Shown: positions 14,001 to 26,157 of the stretch, one piece after another | Layout: every line of letters begins with the position of its first letter | Numbering within the stretch: position 1 is the first letter of the stretch | NCBI GenBank assembly: GCA_018105865.1 | Contig: CM030833.1 | Coordinates: 12,448,381 to 12,512,380 of the forward strand | DNA: 64,000 nt | Direction: 5' to 3' | Source: Metaphire vulgaris | Lineage: Eukaryota; Annelida; Clitellata; Crassiclitellata; Megascolecidae | The notes under the pieces: generated by a model | Database searches by the model: none | Told to the model about the DNA's origin: nothing | The model's input: the letters and a program-made list of their open reading frames with translations, nothing else | Position numbers and translations under genes: made by a program

Positions 14001-14115
14001 AAAACTTGAATCTGTCAATGCAGCCGAATGCCAGCTGCTGGTCAATTGCTGGACATCGACTGAATGCCAGAAAGCAATGAAGTCATATCTGGAGAAGACC
14101 AGTGATCTCCCTTGA
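5026..14115 (+). CDS. CDYL: CDYL-like chromodomain/crotonase protein
   Basis: Chromatin-associated protein of the CDY/CDYL family. Inferred exons: 5032-6007, 9690-10012, 10721-10890, 11532-11742, 13276-13419 and 13957-14115, 660 codons plus TGA. Phases match at every junction. Residues 1-52 are a chromodomain (EYLVKHRG then ETWIPKTVLV). Residues about 53-400 are a Ser/Lys-rich linker. Residues about 404-660 are a crotonase fold, with AVNGPAVGLGMAILPLCD and TPEGCASYTFPK aligning well with vertebrate CDYL as I recall it. The two catalytic glutamates of enoyl-CoA hydratase are absent (Ala and Tyr by alignment), as is usual for CDYL. Vertebrate CDYL is a nuclear corepressor reported to hydrate crotonyl-CoA and bind methylated H3. 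The frame is open back to 5026, just after TTTAG, so either ATG 5032 starts the protein or an upstream exon exists. The donor at 13420 (GTTCCT) is weak. A candidate poly(A) signal ATTAAA lies at 14237. Confidence 0.93.
5032..6007 (+). CDS. CDYL: CDYL exon with chromodomain and linker
   Basis: This is the largest exon, ending AAGCAAG before GTATGT. The chromodomain alignment covers the first β-strand to the C-terminal helix. Compared with the family pattern YLVRWKGY, this protein reads YLVKHRGS. The cage Trp becomes His and the following aromatic becomes Ser, while the Trp of the TWEP motif is kept (ETWIP). The first chromodomain residues (EFEVE-type) are missing and could lie in an unseen upstream exon. 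The rest is a polar linker rich in Ser, Lys and Gln, with no recognised domain and a basic patch (KKLRV) near the end. Confidence 0.85.
6112..6320 (+). mobile_element. SINE fragment in CDYL intron 1
   Basis: It contains AGGTCGACTCAGCCTTCATT and GGTAAATGAGTA, sequences typical of the central domain of tRNA-derived SINEs in marine invertebrates. A 3' part (ATGGCACAAGCCACC, then GATCAGCGCCAGGCCC) recurs in diverged form at 28168-28235. The tRNA-like head is not recognisable here. Confidence 0.6.
6480..7045. repeat. CpG-containing degenerate repeat
   Basis: A GC-richer island within the AT-rich intron. CGCCCACCAACGCATC-type units recur at about 6764, 6882 and 6929, and AAGGACTAAACCGTCTA units at about 6902, 6955 and 6970. 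The left side has repeated GCTCGCTTCGCTCGC. The pattern suggests a transposon with internal subrepeats. I could not define its termini. The open frames here are small and unconvincing. Confidence 0.5.
7400..9470 (-). mobile_element. Decayed RTE-like retrotransposon
   Basis: Minus-strand translation gives non-LTR reverse transcriptase in pieces across several frames. From high to low coordinates: a KRDKEAYYEALA and RTINRIRDTR segment (about 9260-8982); palm motifs CSAGPDGIPPELLK and VAYVDLKSAFDSVDHQALW (about 8934-8470); the catalytic box, here YADNVAL instead of the usual YADD (about 8190); and FTYLGSVQSSDGRSQQDI with a C-terminal ILLYGSEIWT (about 8020-7815). At least three frameshifts break it. 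It lies antisense within CDYL intron 1. The order of motifs fits RTE and related clades. Confidence 0.85.
9690..14115 (+). CDS. CDYL: CDYL exons 2-6 with crotonase fold
   Basis: Exon 2 (9690-10012) ends the linker and begins the fold at FKEIVVRK, residue about 404. Exon 3 (10721-10890) carries VVLLTASGNVFSSGID, including the oxyanion-hole region. Exon 4 (11532-11742) carries the second oxyanion segment and the active-site loops. Exon 5 (13276-13419) encodes ANELLFRGRKITALEA. Exon 6 (13957-14115) encodes the C-terminal helix that packs in crotonase trimers. The introns of this part (10013-10720, 10891-11531, 11743-13275, 13420-13956) are AT-rich, and I see nothing else in them. Confidence 0.92.
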
Positions 14116-14633
14116 CCTGATCACTTAAAGTGAACTTTGACCTTCTAGATCTATAAACTGCAGAATTTTTCTCTGGTGTTTTCAAGGAGTGGCAGATGAG
14201 TGTTTTAAGTGGAATACTTACATGCGAAGGCAACTGATTAAAATCAGACAATGGTTTTCAAAGTAACTCAGCATTACATTTGCCTTGAACAGTGTACATA
14301 GTGTTTAGTTTTTATGAACTTTCTTGCATTTGTCTCCTGTTAGTCAGTCTTTCTGTGTATTCAGCTTTCTTTGTGTGAAAACTCTGTGTTGCTATTTTAT
14401 TGGCTTCTTGCTTCTGCTTCTTTTGATTTTTCCAGATGCAGCAAATTCTTGTGGGCAATTAGTCATTAATTTGCTTTTGACTGTTTATAGATTTCAAAGT
14501 ATTTAGTTAGATTTCATTTTTACCAACAGAGCTGTTATGGATGGGATATGGTTCATGCTGTCACAGCAAAAGTTATGTCTAAACAGCATGATGTCTGAAT
14601 ATGTCTGAGAAAGGAGACTACTGTTTCCTGAAT

Positions 14634-14645
14634 TATTATTATTAT

Positions 14646-14701
<56 letters not shown>

Positions 14702-14702
14702 T
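14634..14702. repeat. (ATT)n/(AGT)n microsatellite
   Basis: A short ATT run is followed by about 19 AGT units. The sequence after it (GGTTGTTAGCGCACG) resembles the tail-proximal part of the retroelement 3' ends elsewhere in the window, so it may be a - strand element tail. Confidence 0.85.
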
Positions 14703-15984
14703 TACATGGTTGTTAGCGCACGTTAAGTCATTCACAAAGTAAAGAATTGTAAGTTCAATGCAATCAAGGATGAACAACTTGCTCAAGGTCTCTATGCTCC
14801 ACCACACCCCCTGAATAACGATTGTTTCCCATATCAAAGAGAACCTTAGCCTTTTGAAGTTAGTTGCTATTTAAGTGTATACCTTCCAGAATCTTTTCAT
14901 TGTCATCACTTATATTGTCATCATAATTTCCGTATTTGTTGTTAGTCATGTGTGTAACTTTTTGGTATATTATTCCATTTATTATGAATTATCATTATTT
15001 ATGCAGGTTTAGAGATAGTGCCACTGTGTTGCATCGTCTTCTGCGGTTATTTCTCATCCCGGGCATAAAGACAGAACTTTAGGCCAGGTCTACAAAAGTG
15101 CACTTTCTTCAGGATTTAATCAAATTGGTAGTAATTTGTAGTTTTATTAAGCTTAAGCTGTTGGTGTTTGAACTGTCAATGCATTTATATTCTGTTTCAT
15201 GGTTGACCATTCATTGTCCATTATCAGTGCTTTTGCTTGTTTATTTTCTGAATTTTCTCTTGTGTCTATTTATGCCCCACTTATTGTTTTCCCATATTGT
15301 TCTTCAGCAGATGTTGAATTTGCTGCTTAACCTTTTAGTAACTTCTACGTTTAGTTAGAATTTTTAGGTTTTGCTGGTGTCCAACTGTTGTAGTCTAAAG
15401 ATTGCTTTGAAACTGCATAATTGAATTTGTCTGTTCACTTGCGATATTTTGTCTGCCATCTGTTACTTACCAGATGCATGCATTGTATAATTTATTATGT
15501 TTCCTCTAACCTGTTTAACTAGCCTACTTACTTGCTGCATGCTAGATTCAGGGGCACGTTGTATTTGTAACACTATTATCTCTTATGGTGTTAGACAGTG
15601 CATGAATATAAGAAATGAAGACTTTAATCAGATGAAACTAGAATCAATATTATAATAATTTTGAAGTGTTTAATGTTTCAGTACTGTTTATGTTTTAAAT
15701 GTTTTATTTTGTCTCGTTAAAACAAGCAACTGTTTTTTTCAGCATGTTAATTCATTGGCAACTTTGTTGTTGAAAAACATTGCTTCAAAGCAGTTCAGAG
15801 TTAGCATAATATCAGACTGATTTATTTTGCCAGGTTCAATGAAATATGTGGCATTAGGGGATTATTTCTGATCAGCCTGGAGTAATTTGTAACCAAAAGC
15901 TATAGAATTCTAAATACAGATACCATATAATTGTAAAAATAGGCACCTATATCTAGTGACAGATACTTATTTCCAACTTTTTGG

Positions 15985-16257
15985 CAGAGTATTTGGTGCC
16001 CGGGGCAAGGTTTCGATTTTGTGCCCCTAAATTCCTGTGGTGACTTATTTTTTGCTTATCGATGTTTTCACAAGCAACATATGACATAGAAAATTTAACC
16101 TCTAACTGCCTAAATTTGGTGATGACTTTTTGTAACTTATCTGAATTGTCACCTCAGAGGAATACAGTAAAAAAATGTTGTCACTAGTGTGTGGAATGCG
16201 CCCCCAGGACAGCGCCTGGGGCGGCTTGTTCGACCTGCCCCTCTAGCTATGGCTCTG
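15985..16257. mobile_element. Nonautonomous hAT-type element
   Basis: The exact 8-bp flanks CTTTTTGG lie at 15977-15984 and 16258-16265. The left end CAGAGTATTTGGTGCCC and the right end GGGC..CTAGCTATGGCTCTG are imperfect inverted repeats. The internal GGTGCCCGGGGCAAGG is related to the element at 27516 (GGCGCCCGGGGAC). It is 273 bp long with no coding capacity. Confidence 0.85.
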
Positions 16258-17775
16258 CTTTTTGGTGTTGGGAAGCTGAAGTTTTTAAAGGTTAATAATC
16301 CTAATTGTTTATGAGAAATTTCAAATAAATGCTGCAACATTAATTTGCCAGATATTTATATTTTTGTATTATTGCATTGGTTTTCCAGTTATAGTGTGGG
16401 TATTTCTTCTCTGTCTTGATTTTTAGCATTTGATGATTGCATTTCTTAAACTTGAATGATTCTGCCATTTCTTAAGTAAATCAGTATTACCATGTGTTCT
16501 TGAATTTCAATTTTTGCCCTGTATTTGATGTTGTACTTGTGTCAGAGCCATTGGGAATGGTTGAATTGTATGCTTTAGCGAATGAGGAGATATTTAATTT
16601 CTTCAGCTAATATATTGACAATTTGTGTATCTTTTCAATGTCATTTGGTTTTCGAGTTTCAATATGCACTGATTTGCACTTGGGACATTTGCAGTGGTTA
16701 TAACTTGAGATACCTAAATCTGTAATTTTTATTTTTTCACTAATTTTATTAAATCTTAATCATATTTCTGAGTCAGTATGAAACAAATATTTAAGATATG
16801 GTGATGTCTGCACATGTATTTAAATTTTTAGAAAAAAATTTGTCTTGATGTGCTGATGTAGTGGCAAGTGGCAACAGTTCTTTGAAGGCAGCCTAGGTTC
16901 TTTGGATTGAATCAAGCTTCTGCCTAGCAGCCTTGTGTGAGTTTTACTGGGAAGTGTATCACCCAGTGGTCTGAGCATATTGCTAAAGAAACATAACTAT
17001 TGGTAATATTTGCATTATGTAGCATATGAAATGAAGACTATAGTGCTAAAAATTTTAGAGGAGTATTTATAAGAGAACAAATTTAACATTGTTTAGCTTT
17101 GTTGTATACATTTTGCAGTTTTGTCATATGGTCTAATTTTTCTGGTATAGTAGGTGTAATTATTATATGTAACAAATTTTTTTGTTTTAGAACCACTTGT
17201 GCTCAGAGACTGCAATAGTTCAATCTGAATGTATTTATTGATGATTGCTTCTCTAGTTCATTGATATTAATATAATTCTGGACATATTTGTTAATTTTAT
17301 AATGAAATTTAGTGGCAAAATTTGAGGTAAATGGACACAATCAGATGATATCTGAACTTGTAATTGTTTTGACTTTTGCAGTACATTCAAAATCAGTCAA
17401 TGTTATATTCAGAAGTCTGTTCACATTGTGTAACAGTGAAACTTGACGGTATGGAATTGAATAGCTCACGTAGATACTATTTGGTGATTATAAATCATAT
17501 ATCATTAAACGATGTGTGATATTTACATGGGTGCCAGTCAAGTTTATTGCCATGAATATATGAGGTGTCATACATCATTAGCATAATGATGAGGAACTGG
17601 GCCCCATTTCCTCCATTGGGCTGGCATCAGTCTTGGGATTTGTGCAAAAATCTGTGAGGAAATTTTGTCTGATATGGGAGGTGGTCTATTGTCGATGGAA
17701 TCGATAAACTTATGTGCATAGCAGCTTTGGCCATGCTATAATAAATCACAAATAAAGTCTTTAAAGTATGTACCA

Positions 17776-17886
17776 GGGTGCTAGGACAAAATGTCCTGGG
17801 ACAAAATGTCACGAACAAGATGTAATGGGGATAAAATGTAACCCTAAGCCTAACCCCAACCCATGACATTTTGTCCGGCCACGTGC
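17776..17886. mobile_element. Palindromic MITE with GGACAAAATGTC ends
   Basis: The left arm is GGTGCTAGGACAAAATGTC, followed by a second GGGACAAAATGTCA. The right arm is TGACATTTTGTCCGGCC then GTGCACC, the inverted complement. The arms enclose about 60 bp. The target duplication is unclear, so I do not assign a superfamily. Confidence 0.65.
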
Positions 17887-18945
17887 ACCAGAGCTTGTGG
17901 GTTAACTAATATTACTTAAAAACTGCTGGGGCAGAGCCCAGACCCTACTGGAAAGCTCACAATGCTCACCAAACCCCTAATCAGACTAATTGGTTTGTGT
18001 ATGTGTTCCTTCGTGGTGTCATTCTGGAACCTTGGCTCTGCCAATGTTGTGTATGCATAAAATTTCTGACTATAGAGTGAATTACTTTTTAATCAAATTA
18101 TCAATTGAATAGAAGTTTCTAAAGTAGATAACTTCAGGGCCTTCAATTATATTGTCTAAAGTAGCTGGGCTCATACTCTTTCCAAATTTTGAAAAATAAT
18201 GCAAACTTGTCCATTTCAGTGTTCACAGACAATTTTCCAAATATGACAGGTGTAAGGCATCTGTAAAAACAAGATTTTTGTGGCTTTATAATGATGAAAA
18301 AATAAGCCTCTATGCTTTCATAGAGGTTAACTTGTATTTTTGTATCCTGTTTTCTGCTGGGTGTGAGCTGTGCCTGCTTATACAGTGTACTGGTATGTAC
18401 CCTTGCAGCTGGTCTTTTTTGGAGCAGGTATTTAACTAGTACAGTATTTGTAATAAATGCTAACAGTTGCTAACAGTCATGTTTACACATTTCAGTTAAA
18501 ATTCTCTTTGTTTGCAAATTTTTCCATGTTGATGGAGCTTCATGAAAGACTGGAAACAGAAATTCATGATTGTAAAATGAATGTTACACTGAAGACACAA
18601 ATGTACACATGTTTTGAGGTTTAAACTGCTTCTGGCAGTTCTTACAATTGGACCTCTTTTACTACTGTATTTCTCATTAAATATCGTCAATCCTCTGATT
18701 CAAGCCAGGCATCAAACATAATTGGGTCTCCACCATAGGCTTTGTTAAAATGGCGAAAGTCATTTGTTTTAACAGAAGCTCCATCCCTAATACAATGTTT
18801 CTAAAATGCCTCCAACACAATGATTACACGTTATGACCAACAGAAGCCTAGAAAATGTTTAATAAAATACTCCAGAGTATTCTGTGTTCATAAGCGATAA
18901 GTGTTTCTGTTTTGTTTATTTGATTGTCAGTTGGCTACAGTAATT

Positions 18946-18948
<3 letters not shown>

Positions 18949-18992
<44 letters not shown>

Positions 18993-19007
18993 ATATATAT
19001 ATATATA
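18949..19007. repeat. (TA)n microsatellite
   Basis: About 59 bp of alternating TA with two phase shifts. A second, shorter (AT)n(AC)n tract lies at about 19195-19220. Confidence 0.9.
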
Positions 19008-19317
19008 AATAAAGGAGAGAAGTTTTTGCTCCAACGCATTTCGATGACGTTACAACGATTTAATGCGATTGCCTTCCAAGGGACTTTCTCTGCTTCTGAT
19101 CCGGATCAAGATGAAAGCTGAAGAGTATATATTTTCTGTCTCCGGACACTTTTTTGTAATAAGTCCCTCGGGAACTAAGTACCGAGGGCATAAAAATATA
19201 TATATATATACACACACACATTCGAATACAGACTGGGTCTTGAACATAAGTTGGGGCTCCAATACAACCCAGAGGTAAAAGTTATTTGTTTTAACAGAAG
19301 CAGTGAGCTATTAGAGC

Positions 19318-19370
19318 AGGGGTGGCCAATCGGCGGGCTGCTATAGTCAAGTCTGGCAGCCAACGACAAC
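19318..19370 (+). mobile_element. Possible one-ended hAT terminus
   Basis: CAGGGGTGGCCAATCGGCGGGC at 19318-19339 looks like a hAT 5' terminus of the CAGGGGTGG class. I did not find a matching inverted end or target duplication downstream, so it may be a truncated element. Confidence 0.4.
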
Positions 19371-19901
19371 AAACTTTCATAATTTGTTGTGTGCTATTTC
19401 GTTTAGAAATAGAAAATAGGCTGCATCAATGTAATTCCATGACTCTTTCCAAATGTGTGTCTTTCTCGACATCACTGTGTGCATGTAGCATGAAATATAA
19501 GTGCATCCTTTTTTGTGCATGCGTTTGGTTTCGCTTGAAAGTTGAAGCTGTCAGTGCTCTTGTGTGTCCATTACTCAGTTCATGACTTCATGCGTTCAAC
19601 AGCTTGCTGTCTTTTGAATTTTGCCCAGTGCTATTGTTCCAGTTAGTAAGTGTCTTTACAACAAACGTACCATCCGATCCTTTTAGGCAGCAGTCTGTCT
19701 TTTTTATTTTTTTATATTCACGACATGTGCTGCAGAATGAGAGGAAACGTGCCTGCTAAGAGAAGTACCGATGGGGAAGATGACAGAGAAAACACAAAGA
19801 GAAGAGGACTACCTAAGACAACAATGCTAGAGTGGATGTTCTACCTGACAACAAAGAACAAATACGAGACTCTGGAAAGAAAAGCTCAAGATAGAGAGAA
19901 G

Positions 19902-20589
19902 CAGGGTTGTAACTTTTCAGGAAATATAGAATGCCCGGAATTATTCCGGAAAATTCCGGAAACATTCTAGCATACATATTGTTGGAGGTTAACATACAGC
20001 AGTGGATAAAAGTAATTACCACAACTAAAATGCGAAGTTTTATTATATGTTTTGACACATATAAATAACAATACAATTATTAAATAAACTGCTAAAATCT
20101 GTTACCAATGTGCCTTAGCAACTAACCTATACCGATTCCTGATAAAAAATTTAAAACGTTTTATAAGTTGACCATGGTATGAAATTTCATGAATCTGTGG
20201 CAATCTGTGATCTGTGGCAATTAATTTTGACTGCTACTGTAAGTTCATGTATGCTGTTAATTAGCACTCAAATCAGTAAAATTAGGTGACATTATGACAA
20301 AAATGAATAAAAGCATTATTTTTGCAGCTACTGACAATACTGACTCTACAATTTAGCTTTGTTGTTAACAACTGCCTAACAAATGAATAGCAATAAATAG
20401 TAGTAATAATAAATAGTAAATAATAATAATAATAAATAATAATTATATTAGTAGTAGTAATAAATAATAATAATAATAAATAGTAATAAACATTTTCGGA
20501 ATTTTTCCGGAAAAGTATCACTATTTTCCCGGAAATTTACGGAAAAATTCCGGAGGAAATTTCCTGAAATTTTTGAACTCACAACCCTT
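19902..20589. mobile_element. hAT-type element just upstream of CCNDBP1
   Basis: The exact 8-bp flanks GAGAGAAG lie at 19894-19901 and 20590-20597. The termini are CAGGGTTGTAAC on the left and GAACTCACAACCCTT on the right. CCGGAAAATTCCGG-type palindromic motifs sit just inside both ends. A (TAA)n stretch occupies about 20396-20490. It is 688 bp with no transposase frame. Its right end is 72 bp before the CCNDBP1 ATG, so it sits in the promoter or 5'UTR. A related partial copy begins near 63850. Confidence 0.85.
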
Positions 20590-20661
20590 GAGAGAAGTGG
20601 TGATGGTGGCGATAGAAGTATGTGATATCTATGGTGTTGACCGTGTAGAGTGTAAGAAAAC

Positions 20662-23600
20662 ATGAGTTCTGTAAATAATTTGTCGTCAACTTTTAGTTAT
20701 CTTACGGAGAATTTGCAGGCTGTGATCGAGCAGCTCAAAGGTATGAAAAATTTTAAAATTCGTTTAGCTTATGACGTTCGTATAAGTCTTACTTGTTTCA
20801 ATATACTTAGCTTAGCATGATTTAAAGTGGCTTAGCCGCTTAGGCCATAGGAGACATTACTGCCTGTGTGAAAGCCGCTAGGGGCGCTAACGGGGCTTGA
20901 ACCTGCTCCATCATTCTACCGCTCCGGCGCGTAACCCATTCTGCCATCTTCCGCCTCTGCCATCTTCGGCAGCTGATTCTTTTTTCTTCAGATCAATGAT
21001 CACATAAGTAAGTAAGTAAAATCGAAAATTTTATAGCGCTACCCGAAAACTTGGCGCAGTGCACCAGCTTATTTGTGAGCACTCGATCTGGGTAAAAATA
21101 CATAGTCCGTAATCCATAGTCATAGTCTGTGGTGGCCAAGGTTGTAGATCCAGGTAGGCAGTCAGACAAGTAACTTGTAACTCAGCAGATGAGGCCATGT
21201 GCCGTTGGTGTGAACATTTCATTACACTGTATAAAGGGAAAGGCGCAAAGACTGACGGCAACAGCTATCGTCCAATTGCACTTATGTCCGTCCCAGCAAG
21301 GTCTTTGCTCATGTTCTTCTTGCCAGGATCCAGCCTCTTATTGACATCACTCGAAGACCACAGCAGTCCAGCTTTGCTACAGGTCATTTCACAATCGACG
21401 CTCTTTTGGCACTATGATTACTGTCAGATCTTCACCGGGAATTCAATCAGCCTCTTCATGTGACAACCTGGACATCAGATTAGCATTTGACTCTGTAGAC
21501 CTTAACGCGCTATGGAAAGCACTTCGGGGCAGGGGCATCCCGGACTTTCTATTGAAACTCAAAGTCACTTCATGAAGGAACAGGTGCCAGAATACATTGT
21601 GGGAAAGAGACATCACACAGATTTCCCACCACTTCTGGAGTTAGACATGGGTGCATTCTTGCTCTTATTCTCTTCTCAGTGGCCATAGACTGGATTCTCA
21701 ACCATATGACTGATAAACCAGAAATATCCATCAGCCAAAGGAGTTTTTCGGACATAGTGTATGCAGACGACACTGTTTTTCTGGTGAAATCAACAGTAGA
21801 GGCATTTAAATGCTTCACGAGCTTCCAAGAATCCTCTGCTCCTCTCGGACTTTGCATCTCCTGGTGAAAGACCAAACTCCAAAACCTGAGCGCAGGCTTG
21901 AACCTACTGCCGGTCATAGTAGAAGGCAACCAGATTAAGCAAGTTGAGAACCTTGTCTACCTTGGCAGTCTTCAATCTACAGATGGTCACTGCAAACCAG
22001 ACATGAGATGTATAGGCCTGGCATCCTCAGTGATCTCAACACTAATGGACACATGGAATGATCGTTACCTCGTTACCGAACCCCAAACACCAAAATTCAA
22101 GCATGCCAAACTCATCCTCAAGGTGTTGCTGTTGCACATTCATCCGAAACTTGGACACTTCTCTCAGGAGGCGCCAAATCACTGGAAGCTTTTCAGATGA
22201 AATGCCTATGCCTTATCCTCCACATCTGTTGACAGGACCACATATGCAACAAAGATATTCTAGCTCAGGTAAGACTATCACCAGTACTTCCTCTAATCAG
22301 CAAGCGCCGTGAATCCATCTTCGAACACGTAGCCAGAATCTGTGATGACACCACCGCTCATTCTGCTCTCCAATGTCAGGCCGACCTATCTCTTGGTCAT
22401 CTTCCTGATGACATGGAAAGGGGGGCCCAGTCGCCCTCACAAAAGATGGGTCGATCAATTCTTTAAGGACACTGGAAGACCACCAGCAGACCTCTGGAGA
22501 AAAGCAATGGATCGTGGTCATCGAGGAGAGATGAAAAGGCCCTTGCCAGCTTCACGAAAACGATGACGACGACGAGTCAGACAAGTGAAATAAATTTCAG
22601 CATGGCCCACACTGGGGAGTCACACCAATAGTGAACATGGTTGCTTCATTAGTCGCGTTAACTATAGTGTGACTACCCTTAAGGATTACCCTCTACTTCT
22701 GGGAAGACATATTAGTAACAGAGGGAAACTGTCTAACATGGACATGAAATGGTGCATTCCAGCAGAAGCATTTATCAGAAATATTTTAGGAGACAACTTA
22801 AAGTGCCAAAATGGTCCTTGTGCAGAGTTGCAGACTGCTTATTTAGACTTTTGAACATTCTCTATCACGTGTTTGATGTCTTCCACAGATGGTTCTTCAA
22901 CACGACCTGATGCTCCAGATTTTCAATTTGAATCTTTCTGGACCAGGATGGGTATGTGAGGTTTAGTTTTATCACGAAATAATGCTCTGTTTCTGTTAAT
23001 TCTTTTTTAGAGAAGTGTAAACACTGTTATGGCTTAATATGCTTTGTGTTCTGTGCTAAGTTCCATTTCTGCTCCTTTATATTGACTAGTCTTCACTGAT
23101 TGTCTAAAGCTTTAATTCTGCTCAGACTTTGTGAGTAGTGACTTTAATGGACAAATGGAGTCATGAGATTAGTTACTGACTTTTGGTGGACAATTACAGG
23201 GGCTATGATTTGTACTTGGCAAATTCAAAGGCTTTTAAGTTCAGATTTTTAATTGGATTTTTTGAACTGATTAGCCTGCACATATTTTTTTAATCCTGAA
23301 TATGACAGGGAGATAGTATTTTGAAATTTTTAATGTAGTTATTATTATTGCCACATTTGCTTCAGTTTTTTGCTGATTTCAGGCACTTGTGTTAAAGCCA
23401 TTTCGCAAGAAGCTACAAAGTTGTGCCTTGCATGTTCTGAGCCTCCTCTTCCATCTCCCTTGGTAAGTATAATGTATGATATAATCATATAACTACAGAT
23501 ACATGGAAGAAGGAATTTAAAGATATTTTTGAAGCCTTTTTGCCTTTATTGACTTGGATCTATGACAGTGACCATTATCGGTGCATTTAGTTGGAAGAGG

Positions 23601-26096
23601 CATTATATAATTGATGTTAAATTACATAATTTGTAGACTTCACTGAAACCAAATTCCAATCTTTCTGTCATACTCAGGTTCTAATTGATATCAGTGATGG
23701 AATTGGGGTTCAGAAGTACAGTGTAAGGGAGCAGTCAGCAGCATTGCAAGTAGCATAATTACTGGCCCATCAAAGACTGGTGAAGTGCTGACAAGCTAAA
23801 AGAGGCATTTCTTCAGATGATGCTGTTTACCCTTCAGTGTGGTTCAGACATCAGAGTACCCCTAGCTTCTCATAATTATGATGCCATATCTTTTTATTAT
23901 TACTGCTTCTTAAAACTTTTCAGTTAGACAACACCATTTCCAAAAATGTTGTTCCCATTGCTAGTAAAGAAAACACACAGTAGGTACATACTCTCATCAG
24001 GAGGAATGCAGTATCTATGCGTGTTCTGTATCCAATTCTGATTGATAGGGTTTAACTAGCAATCTTAGTAATGATTGATACAATGTTGCACTCAACATGT
24101 CAGAAAAAACTGATCATGATAAGCAATTTTATATTTTATAGTTAGTGAATGAACTTAATTTTAAGTTGACAGTTATATGAATTAGTCTGTTTTATTGTAT
24201 AGTTGTGCTGTTATTTTTGCATGAAATATGGCTTTAGTTTGGTGACATATCATTTTGTGCTCTTTTCAAGATTTTGCTGCAGTTAATTTAAATCTTTAGC
24301 TGTGCTTAAGAATTTTTATTATTTTTTGTTAGAGAAAAATGTTATTTTGTGCAGATATATCAAATGTCAATGCACAGAGATATCGGATTAGAAAAAATAG
24401 TTAAGAAATCATTGACTTGACAGAAACACTACTAGCATAGGGTCTGTTTTGCCAAATGTGAGTCACACAGGATGTTCTGATTGGTTCAGGTGTTACAGCC
24501 TCTCATCGACGGAATTGAACGCTGTTCGCTTGCCATTGTGTCTGCCTATTATTCACTGCCTCCATCTCAAGGTCTGACGCTCCGAAAACTCGTGACTAAT
24601 TCAGTTGTTGAGCTGATCTCAGCTTTGCAGACCTTGATAGTTTCATTGAACATGTCCGATGTTGCAAAGTGAGATTTGGATGTTTTTATGCCTGAATTGT
24701 TTTTGAAAATCATTTAGGCAGTCAAACTGTAATTATGCTTCTGCCATATTGTCTTTGTCTTAAATTTCACTTCATCTGTGGTTGCCAGTTCCAATCCCAG
24801 TATATTTAAATTCACATTTATATCTGTTCTGAACTTCTGTCTAAGGTCATTAAATTTGGACAGTGCAGTTTCACTGCTACTAAATACTGGGCATTAACAA
24901 ATAAGAAGTCATTGATGTGTATTTTTCTGGTTTTAGCATTCTTATAGACATTTCTGTATCTTCTTGAGTTGCTAATTAATGATTAACCATGTTTTCCTTG
25001 CTCAATTTGATCAAGCCTTGCAGTAAGTAAGTAAGTAAAATCTTGTGAATTTCTGTAGTGCTTTCAAAAGCAGCATCGCAGTAGCTTCTTATTCCTATGC
25101 GCTTAATCTTAGTATGAAGTAGCTATAGCCAAAGGTGGGGTCATTCATGCAGGGTCATTTAATCCAAAGGGTCATTGTGGTTGGGACATTACAGCTGTGG
25201 AGGATATAATTGTTTGAAGAGAAATGCTTTGTGTTTAGAAAGAAAAACTTCAGGAGATGTTGGAAGAAGTAAAAGAAATTGTGACTAAGAATTTATTTGA
25301 CCATGGTGTAGACAGCAGAGGGATGCTGGAATTGAGTTCTAAAGTTCTGATGCAGCATATGAAAAAGTACGGTTGCAAATTTTGAGCGATGATTGATTCA
25401 GAGGACAGAGTAATGTGAAATGAGAGGTGGATCGAGGATTTTGTGGGATTATCAGATTTCATAGGTTGACTGGTTTTGATGTATGAAGTGAGTTATAAGT
25501 CAACATAGCAGAATTTTGGTGTTTTGAAAGCTGCATAAGCTAAAGCATTTTGAATCAATTGGAGTTTACATATGGTAGCTTTTGGAAGATTCTGAAATAG
25601 TGAGTTGCAGTAGTTTAACTTAGAGTGAACTATTGAAGTGGCAATAGTGGAAGCAGTTTTAATATCAAGGTAGGGACAAAGGTGGCTTAGATCTCAAATG
25701 TGGGCACAACAGGTTTTTGATAGTTATGATATGTGGAACTTCGAAATTTAGGGAAGGGTCAAAAGTAAATCCAAGATTTTTTACAGTAGTACAGAAATTA
25801 ATTAGATCATTGATATCATTTTAACTTTTTAATACTTCCAGACTGTATGATGTTGCTGTGGCCTAGCTGTATGATTAAAATGATAGCTTGGCTGGTTATG
25901 GTTCCAACAACAATATCTAGTAGTTATCATCTACACTGAGTTTGATTGTGTGTAGAGCTGCTTTATGCCTACTAATTTAGGTCAAAGCGACATCTTCAGT
26001 CAACTGGGAGTGTCTGGGAAATCTGTGATAAATTCCCTGGTTTGCCAAGAGGTTAGTTTTACTTGAAGAAATTTCTATTCTTATCTGATGATAGTC

Positions 26097-26157
<61 letters not shown>

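Larger units (their letters stand above)
14116..20661. other. Intergenic region between CDYL and CCNDBP1
   Basis: About 6.5 kb of AT-rich sequence with no supported gene. It contains the CDYL 3'UTR (length unknown), a trinucleotide microsatellite at 14634, hAT elements at 15985 and 19902, a palindromic MITE at 17776 and a TA microsatellite at 18949. Stretches at 14850-15980, 16260-17770 and 17890-18940 hold nothing I can identify. A frame at 19727-19900 (Arg/Lys-rich, with KTTMLEWMFYL) has no recognised homology. Confidence 0.6.

Noticed and set aside
20880..20960. tRNA gene on the - strand
   Set aside because: A- and B-box-like sequence is present but no convincing acceptor stem or anticodon arm; better explained as a SINE head.
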